5,778 bases of DNA from Acidobacteriota bacterium (lineage in GTDB: Bacteria > Acidobacteriota > Terriglobia > Terriglobales > Acidobacteriaceae), in assembly GCA_021851625.1 (NCBI GenBank), contig JAJZCX010000106.1, positions 1 through 5,778 of the forward strand. Direction: 5' to 3'. Numbering within the stretch: the stretch's first letter is position 1; every line of letters starts with the position of its first letter. This document shows positions 1-4,901 of the stretch, one piece after another. The notes below the pieces were generated by a model. It saw only the letters and a list, made by a program, of their open reading frames with translations. It did no database searches and was not told the origin of the DNA. Position numbers and translations under genes: made by a program.

Positions 1-211
1 GCCACCGGTGGAGGGTCGCGCCAACGAGGCGCTGATTCTTTTTCTGGCGGAGATGCTGGAGGTTCCACGCAGCGCGGTCACGCTTGCCAGCGGCGAGCAT
101 GGACGCAACAAGCGCATCTGCGTCGCAGGCCGTACGGCGGCGCAGGTGCAGAGCGCATTGCGCGTTCCACCTTTCGCAAATGCAGCGAAGGTTGGAACGT
201 CCGGCGGGTGA
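1..211 (+). CDS. DUF167 / YggU-family protein, C-terminal part (5' end outside window)
   Basis: This is the last 69 codons of a small protein whose start lies left of the window. The frame is open from the first base; a GTG at position 8 lies inside the conserved core and is an internal valine, not a start. The visible protein begins PPVEGRANEALILFLAE and continues with VPRSAVTLASGEHGRNKRI. This is the DUF167 (YggU) signature: a PPVxGxAN loop followed by a helix, then the SGxxxRxK strand segment. Family members are about 95-100 residues long, so roughly the last two thirds is present. They are small soluble alpha/beta proteins of unknown biochemical function, often encoded near cell-division or membrane genes. 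The TGA stop at 209-211 is followed one base later by a dispersed repeat. I am confident of the family; no function can be assigned. Confidence 0.88.
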   Translation, partial: PPVEGRANEALILFLAEMLEVPRSAVTLASGEHGRNKRICVAGRTAAQVQSALRVPPFANAAKVGTSGG

Positions 212-277
212 GAACCGCAGATTCCTCGACTCGCCTACGGCTCGCTCGGAATGACAATAATTGTGTTGAGGCATGCG
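212..277 (+). repeat. Dispersed intergenic repeat, copy 1 (stop-codon-adjacent form)
   Basis: It begins one base after the DUF167 stop. The first 23 bases (212-234) are identical to 1821-1843, and similarity continues with substitutions and small gaps through a shared GGAATGACAA (248-257) to about 277. The core unit runs from GATTC (220) to AATGAC (255). ATTCC at 221-225 can pair with GGAAT at 248-252, but the middle pairs poorly, so any hairpin is weak. No ORF is supported here. It may be a REP- or MITE-like non-autonomous repeat; its function is unknown. Confidence 0.8.
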
Positions 278-301
278 CGCTCGCCACGCCAAAATTCACT
301 G

Positions 302-332
302 GATTCAGTGTCGCTGCGCTTCGCAGAATGAC
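302..332 (+). repeat. Dispersed intergenic repeat, second unit of the 212-373 gap
   Basis: This is a GATTC-to-AATGAC unit of 31 bases. It has the same ends as the units at 220-255, 1829-1863 and 2008-2038, with a diverged middle rich in TCGCTGCGCTTCGC. The flanking CTGGATTC (299-306) also matches the right arm of the 1943-2038 palindrome (CTGGATTC at 2005-2012). It lies 42 bases before the transporter start. I see no convincing -35/-10 pair in the 212-373 gap; the transporter promoter, if it lies there, is not recognisable. Confidence 0.6.
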
Positions 333-373
333 GATGCAGCACACGCTCAATTCAATGCGGTTAAGATGAGCGA

Positions 374-1822
374 ATGATCTCGCTTTATGCCGAAGTGCTG
401 GCGGCGGTGGTGTTGCTGCTGTTGGCGGTTTCCCTAGCGCGACTGCACACGGTGAAGACGCGCGCGGATTATCTGGTGGCGGGGCGCTCGCTGCCGACGG
501 GCGTGCTGCTCTTTACCCTGCTCAGTTCCTGGATCGGTGCTGGCTCGCTGTTTGCGGGCGCGGAGAATGCGTACTTGAATGGCTTCTCTGCGCTGTGGCT
601 TTCCGCAGGCGGATGGGTGGGACTGGGGCTGATTTACTTTCTTGCGCCGCGCGCACGCCGCTTTGCGCAGTTCACGATTCCCGACCTGCTGGAGGCGCGC
701 TACAACCAGACGGCGCGGCTGCTGGGTGTGGTGGCGATTTTGTTCGCATACACGGCCATTGCCAGTTATCAACTGCGCGGCGGCGGCGACATTCTGCATT
801 TAATTTTCCCCGACACGGTGAGCAGCACGCAGGGCATGGTGTTGGTTGCGGTCTTTGTGGTTGTGTTCACCGCGCTGGCCGGAATGTCTTCGGTTGCGTA
901 CATGGATGTGGCCATCGGGCTGCTGGTGACGGGCATCTGCATCGTGGCCACGCCGATGCTACTCCATCACGCAGGGGGATGGGCAGGCGTGCGCGCAGCG
1001 CTGCCTGCGTCACATTTTCAAGTGCTCGGCACGATCACCTGGGTGCGCGCAATGGAATTTTTTCTGCCCACGCTGCTGCTTCTGTTGGGCAATCAGTCGA
1101 TGTATCAGAAATTCTTTTCCGCCAAGTCAGAGCAGGCTGCGCGACAGGCCGTGGTGGGTTGGGTGCTGGGCACCATTTTTCTGGAGACGGTGATCGTGGC
1201 CATTGCCGTGATCGGCTCGGCGCTGTATCCGACGGGAGAGGCGCGGCAGAATCCGCGCGAGATTATCGCCTACACCGCGCGGCATGGACTGCCCGCAGTG
1301 TTGGGAGCGCTGCTGCTGGGCGCGGTCTTTGCCAAGGTGATTTCGACGGCGAACAATTATCTGTTTTCTCCGGCGACGAATCTGGTGAATGATGTGTATC
1401 TGCGCTATCTCAATCCGCAGGCGAGCAACAAAAGCGTGCTGCTGGTTTCGCGTGCGGCGATTGTGGCGCTGGGTGTGTGGACGCTGGTGCAGGCGGCGTA
1501 CACGCAGTCGATTTTGGAGAAGTCGCTGTATGCCTACACGGTGTATTCCGCAGCGCTGACGCCGGTGATTCTGGCGGCGTTCTTCTCCAAGCGGGCGACG
1601 GCGGCGGGCGCGGTGAGTGCGATTGCCGCAGGCACGCTGGTGACGGTTTTTTGGGATGCGGAGTTTGTGCATCGACACCTGCCCGCCTTTTTGGCACAAC
1701 GCGAGGCGCTGTTTCCGGCGCTGTTGGCCGCGGTGCTGTGTCTGGTCGGTGTGAGTGCGTTCACGGAACGGCCCAGCGCGGAGCAGTTGGCTTCGTTGCA
1801 CGGCGGATCCGGTGCGGGGTGA
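374..1822 (+). CDS. Sodium:solute symporter (SSS) family transporter
   Basis: A complete 482-residue membrane protein of the SSS family (LeuT-like fold), expected to use an ion gradient to import a small solute across the inner membrane. About 13 hydrophobic segments are visible, for example at residues 4-21, 43-62, 72-91, 115-134 and 154-169. Family landmarks appear in order: DYLVAGRSLP (32-41), SSWIGAGS (51-58), TIPDLLEARYN (101-111), GMSSVAYMDV (170-179), GNQSMYQKFFSAK (239-251) and STANNYLFSPATNLVNDVY (324-342). Ser324 and Thr325 align with the Na2 sodium ligands of PutP and vSGLT. Lys321 falls where those proteins have an alanine, which is unusual. ATG 374 is the only reasonable start, because an in-frame TAA lies at 362-364; the ribosome-binding site is weak (GAG three bases upstream). 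Length is normal for the family. The substrate cannot be told from sequence or neighbours. The stop codon overlaps the first bases of a repeat. Confidence 0.93.
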   Translation: MISLYAEVLAAVVLLLLAVSLARLHTVKTRADYLVAGRSLPTGVLLFTLLSSWIGAGSLFAGAENAYLNGFSALWLSAGGWVGLGLIYFLAPRARRFAQFTIPDLLEARYNQTARLLGVVAILFAYTAIASYQLRGGGDILHLIFPDTVSSTQGMVLVAVFVVVFTALAGMSSVAYMDVAIGLLVTGICIVATPMLLHHAGGWAGVRAALPASHFQVLGTITWVRAMEFFLPTLLLLLGNQSMYQKFFSAKSEQAARQAVVGWVLGTIFLETVIVAIAVIGSALYPTGEARQNPREIIAYTARHGLPAVLGALLLGAVFAKVISTANNYLFSPATNLVNDVYLRYLNPQASNKSVLLVSRAAIVALGVWTLVQAAYTQSILEKSLYAYTVYSAALTPVILAAFFSKRATAAGAVSAIAAGTLVTVFWDAEFVHRHLPAFLAQREALFPALLAAVLCLVGVSAFTERPSAEQLASLHGGSGAG

Positions 1823-1881
1823 ACCGCAGATTCCTCGACTCGCTCTCGCTCGCTTGGAATGACAAGGTGTTTGGGGCGTGG
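1821..1881 (+). repeat. Dispersed intergenic repeat, copy 2 (stop-codon-adjacent form)
   Basis: This is a second copy of the element at 212-277, in the same orientation. The first 23 bases are identical, then the copies diverge moderately (GGAATGACAA shared at 1856-1865, then GTGTT and a G-rich tail). The first two bases are the GA of the transporter's TGA stop. The core unit is 1829-1863. A further degenerate unit, CTTCGTTCAAGATGAC, follows at 1889-1904, comparable to the second unit after copy 1. The two gaps may therefore share a two-unit composite layout. No coding signal is visible. Confidence 0.8.
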
Positions 1882-1942
1882 GTGCAGCCTTCGTTCAAGA
1901 TGACAGAGTGTGGATGGCGCGATTCATTTCGCTATGCGACGA

Positions 1943-2038
1943 GTCATTCTGAGCGCAGCGAAGAATCCAGAAGATATTGGCGCGATGCGTGGAGCCGGAA
2001 TTCTCTGGATTCTTCGTCGCGTTGCTCCTCAGAATGAC
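1943..2038. repeat. Long imperfect inverted repeat between convergent genes
   Basis: Two oppositely oriented units face each other. GTCATTCTGAG (1943-1953) pairs perfectly with CTCAGAATGAC (2028-2038), 11 bp. CGAAGAATCCAGA (1959-1971) pairs perfectly with TCTGGATTCTTCG (2004-2016), 13 bp. The stems are separated by an asymmetric internal loop (5 and 11 bases), and the hairpin loop is 32 bases. The element lies downstream of both the + strand transporter and the - strand ThyX-like gene, so it could act as a bidirectional transcript end or mRNA-stabilising hairpin. There is no clean T-tract after the stem, so I do not call it an intrinsic terminator. It is probably a palindromic, MITE- or REP-type member of the same repeat family. 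Confidence 0.85.
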
Positions 2039-2080
2039 TGCATTTTCTGAGGTGCGCTCGCAGAAAAAAATCCGTCAATC

Positions 2081-3685
2081 TTATCGTTGCAATGGATCGA
2101 CGGGCGCGTGAATATCCGTGACGCGGATGGAGCGTGCGAGTGTGGGATGTGTTTTGGCCAGCGCTTGATACATTTCCCAAGCCACGCGGCGATAGGCGAT
2201 GTGGCCCTGCGGAGCGCTGCGCAATTCGGCGATGTAGGCAGCCTCGGCAAAGTCCATCTTGAAAAGTGCGCGGCAGCGTGTACCTAAAGGCAACAGATAT
2301 TGCGCCGTGGCATTGGCTTCGGGGATGGATGCTTGTGCAATCTGACTGGCGGCGGCGTGTGCGGTGCGCAGCGCGGATTCGTATTGCGCCAGCGGCGCGG
2401 CGGGCACGGGCACGTTGGGCAGCATCTCCGGCAGGTCGAAACCGTGCGCGCTGGTAAAGCTCTGCACGGTCTGCACGCAGCGACGATGGCGGTGCATGTC
2501 GCGGAAGCCGCCGATGTCCATGCAAATGTCAAAGCGCAGCGCGGCACCGGCGGCGAAGGCGCGCAACATCTCGTCATGGCGACCGCGATGGCGCGTGCCC
2601 AGTTCAAGCAACTCCGCGCGTCGCGCTGCACTCAACGCGGCCACGCGCTGGTGAATCTGTCGATAGGAATGGTGCGATGCGCCGTAGAGCAACGTGGCTA
2701 CGATGTCGATTTCGAGCGCCTCGGCGCGGTCGCCGCTATCCTCGATGAGATCGACGAGCGGTGCGAGTTCGATGGCGACGCCTGCGAGCAATTCGCTGGC
2801 AGCCTGCGCCATGGCGGTGTGTGTTTGCAGGGCATACTCGACGGGCGCAGCGTATTTAACCAGCGTGGGTGCGGTTTTGACCTCGCGCAACAGCAGCGCT
2901 GCGGCCTCTGCGCCAAGCGCAGGGTCGAGTGCGGCGATCTTGGCATGCAGGGCTTCAAGCGCAGAGTGCTGCACATTCCACGCGGGATTGGCCGCGGCCT
3001 CGCGCAGGCGCGTACCCAGAGTGCGCACCTCGGCGTGGGAGTGAGAGAGCAGGCGCGAGACCTGCGTTTCCAGCGTGCGCGCGTTCACGATCTGGCCGAG
3101 TGAAGTGTTGGTGGCCAAGGGCAACAGATAGCGGGCAACGTCAAAGGCGCGTGCGCGCAGCGTGCGTTCATAGGCGTCGGGCTGCATCTCCGTAGGCCGG
3201 GCGATGCGTTGGCGCAGTTCTTCAAGAATGTTTTGTGAAAAGGATTCGTACGCAGTGAAGAGGCCTTCGATGGTCTGCGTGTAGAGGTGCTCTGCGCTGG
3301 CGTTGCCCGCGAAGTCTGGCGTGAACCAGCCGCTCTTGCGGAAATTTTGATAGCGCGTGGAGCGCTCCTGCCCATCCCAGCGCTGCTCGTCCACGAGCGT
3401 GATGGCGGCCAGCAGCGAGAGTCGCTCGACGGCGAAGGCGATGTGGGCCAGGTCGGCGATGGAGCGATGGCCATATTGGAAGTAGAAGGTGTTCAGAAAC
3501 TGTTCGGCGCGCTGGCTGTTCAACTCGCGCAGCGATTCCTTCATGGACAGCGATGAGCGCGAGTACTTGGCCATGGCGTAGGCGAGCACCTCCGGGTCCG
3601 CGCCGTGAACGGCGTAGACATCCGTGGCGCTGGCGGCTTGCGTGGAGGCGGTAGGGCTGGGTGCGGCGTTCTGTGCGGTGGGCAT
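2081..3685 (-). CDS. ThyX-related (FAD-dependent thymidylate synthase-like) protein with two fused halves
   Basis: ThyX makes dTMP from dUMP using methylene-tetrahydrofolate and FAD; canonical enzymes have about 220-250 residues, and this one has about 534. Numbering from the start chosen here, the N-half shows YGHRSIADLAHIAF (71-84), ERSTRY (107-112) at the end of the ThyX signature, and LLPLATN followed by NAR (201-203). The C-half shows HRHRRC (398-403), resembling the RHR start of the signature, then a second LLPLGTR segment (464-470) and an ELRSAPQGH helix (487-495). Each half lacks signature residues that the other keeps, so catalysis is uncertain. Start: a frame-open ATG at 3805 would overlap mnmA by 32 bases with no ribosome-binding site, and ATG 3706 also lacks one. 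ATG 3685 has a weak GAG six bases upstream and is chosen. The first ~20 residues are low-complexity Ala/Thr/Pro/Ser. It lies 88 bases after mnmA on the same strand, so it could be cotranscribed. Family membership is fairly sure; the activity is not. Confidence 0.85.
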   Translation of the reverse strand: MPTAQNAAPSPTASTQAASATDVYAVHGADPEVLAYAMAKYSRSSLSMKESLRELNSQRAEQFLNTFYFQYGHRSIADLAHIAFAVERLSLLAAITLVDEQRWDGQERSTRYQNFRKSGWFTPDFAGNASAEHLYTQTIEGLFTAYESFSQNILEELRQRIARPTEMQPDAYERTLRARAFDVARYLLPLATNTSLGQIVNARTLETQVSRLLSHSHAEVRTLGTRLREAAANPAWNVQHSALEALHAKIAALDPALGAEAAALLLREVKTAPTLVKYAAPVEYALQTHTAMAQAASELLAGVAIELAPLVDLIEDSGDRAEALEIDIVATLLYGASHHSYRQIHQRVAALSAARRAELLELGTRHRGRHDEMLRAFAAGAALRFDICMDIGGFRDMHRHRRCVQTVQSFTSAHGFDLPEMLPNVPVPAAPLAQYESALRTAHAAASQIAQASIPEANATAQYLLPLGTRCRALFKMDFAEAAYIAELRSAPQGHIAYRRVAWEMYQALAKTHPTLARSIRVTDIHAPVDPLQR

Positions 3686-3772
3686 CGCTGGCTCGCTCAA
3701 GTGCATCGGTGAGGATGGATTCAGGGTATCGCATTGGCGCAGGGCGCGCCGTGGAAAATTCCAGCGTGGGGA

Positions 3773-3778
3773 ATTATA
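3773..3778 (-). promoter_or_regulatory. Possible -10 box for the ThyX-like gene
   Basis: The - strand reads a perfect TATAAT exactly over the mnmA stop codon (TTTTATAATTCC). A start point about seven bases downstream would lie near 3766, giving a leader of roughly 60-80 bases before ATG 3706 or 3685; it would rule out ATG 3805. No good -35 box is present at 16-18 bases spacing (GGTCAC is the nearest). The match may be chance. Confidence 0.25.
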
Positions 3779-4901
3779 AAATCCAGCCGCCGCCGGTGAC
3801 CTCATCGCCGTTGTAGAAGACAGCGGCCTGGCCGGGAGTGATGGCGCGTTGCGGCTCGTCGAATGTGGCTAGAACTTCGTCGGGATTTTCCGTGGGGGCC
3901 AGCGTGGCCCAGGCGGGCTCGTGACGGTGGCGAATTTTAATTTGCACGCGCATCGGTGCGTCGAGCTGCGCGATGGCAATCCAGTTGACCCGACCGGCGC
4001 GCAGCGTGGTGGTGGCCAAATCCTGATTGCTGCCGACGACGACTTTACGTTCTGCTCCGTTGATTTGGAGGACGTAGAGCGGTGTGCCTGCGGCCACGCC
4101 CAAGCCCTTGCGCTGGCCGACGGTAAAGTTGTGGATGCCATCATGATGGCCGAGCACGGTGCCATCGGTGGTGACGAGTTCGCCGCTGGTGTCGGGCAGG
4201 CTCTCGTTTTGCTCGGCGAGGTAGGCATCCAGAAAGAGTTTGTAATCGCCGCCGGGGATGAAGCAGATTTCCTGCGAGTCGGGCTTTTGCGCCAGCGCGA
4301 GGTGATGCTCTTCGGCGAGCGAGCGCACCTGAGGCTTGGTGTGATGGCCGAGGGGAAAGAGCGTGCGGCTCAATTGCTCCTGCGTGAGGCCGAAGAGGAA
4401 GTAGGTCTGATCCTTGCTGGCATCGGCGGGACGCTTGAGAATCCAACGGTTGCGCGCGGGGCAATATTCATTGCGGGCGTAGTGGCCGGTGGCGACGCGC
4501 TCGGCACCGATCTGGCGCGCGGTGATGAGCAACTGGTCAAACTTGAGGTGATTGTTGCAGAGCGTGCAGGGCACGGGCGTGCGACCGCTGAGATACTCGC
4601 TGACAAAGGGGCGGATGACATCCTGTTCAAAGCGCTGCTGCTGGTTGACGACGTAATAAGGGATGTCAAGCTGCTCGGCCACGCGGCGTGCGTCGTAAAC
4701 ATCGTCGAGCGAGCAGCAGCGGCCTTCGGTGGTTTCTGGCATTCCGGGCTGGCCAGCCAGGCGGCGCTGGTTCCACAGTTGCAGCGTGAGGCCGACGAGG
4801 TTGTAACCCTGAGCGCGCAGCAGTGCGGCGACGGTGGAGGAGTCCACTCCGCCGGACATGGCAACCGCGATGGTCTCTTGCGTGGGCATGGATTCCTTCA
4901 T
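3774..4901 (-). CDS. mnmA: tRNA-specific 2-thiouridylase MnmA
   Basis: This cytoplasmic enzyme converts wobble U34 of tRNA(Lys/Glu/Gln) to 2-thiouridine by adenylating U34 and inserting persulfide sulfur. The protein has 375 residues, normal for the family. The PP-loop ATP site SGGVDSS is at 16-22, the TGHYAR segment at 138-143 and KDQTYFLFGL at 163-172. The thiolation cysteines are Cys115 (in VPCTLCNNHLKF) and Cys213 (in SQEICFIP). Cys112 stands where E. coli MnmA has Asp99, making a CxxC plus distal Cys set as in the iron-sulfur type of MnmA. The C-terminal beta domain contains HNFTVGQRKGLG and ends TGGGWIL. The ATG at 4901 overlaps the upstream desulfurase stop as ATGA, suggesting translational coupling. 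The alternative ATG at 4889 has AAGGA only four bases upstream, and would shorten the protein by four residues without affecting any motif. TAA stop at 3774-3776. Confidence 0.96.
   Translation of the reverse strand: MKESMPTQETIAVAMSGGVDSSTVAALLRAQGYNLVGLTLQLWNQRRLAGQPGMPETTEGRCCSLDDVYDARRVAEQLDIPYYVVNQQQRFEQDVIRPFVSEYLSGRTPVPCTLCNNHLKFDQLLITARQIGAERVATGHYARNEYCPARNRWILKRPADASKDQTYFLFGLTQEQLSRTLFPLGHHTKPQVRSLAEEHHLALAQKPDSQEICFIPGGDYKLFLDAYLAEQNESLPDTSGELVTTDGTVLGHHDGIHNFTVGQRKGLGVAAGTPLYVLQINGAERKVVVGSNQDLATTTLRAGRVNWIAIAQLDAPMRVQIKIRHRHEPAWATLAPTENPDEVLATFDEPQRAITPGQAAVFYNGDEVTGGGWIL

Noticed and set aside
366..377. Three-codon mini-ORF (Met-Ser-Glu-stop) overlapping the transporter ATG as ATGA
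   Set aside because: It could be a coupling leader, but so short a frame arises often by chance and has no clear ribosome-binding site.
595..1392. 265-codon open frame overlapping the transporter on the same strand
   Set aside because: It is an out-of-frame shadow rich in Gly, Arg, His and Cys. The transporter frame carries all the family motifs.
2043..2067. TTTTCTG / CAGAAAA hairpin just past the ThyX-like stop, as an intrinsic terminator
   Set aside because: The T-run forms part of the stem and does not follow a GC-rich stem on either strand; the 7-bp stem is AT-rich and weak.
1944..2525. 193-codon - strand open frame starting inside the ThyX-like gene and running into the repeat
   Set aside because: It is a shadow frame of the ThyX-like gene; its C-terminus is just translated repeat sequence.
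2300..3103. 267-codon open frame on the + strand, opposite the ThyX-like gene
   Set aside because: The composition is typical of an antisense shadow (runs of Arg, Gly and Cys), with no recognisable domain. The - strand protein has coherent ThyX-like motifs over the same span.
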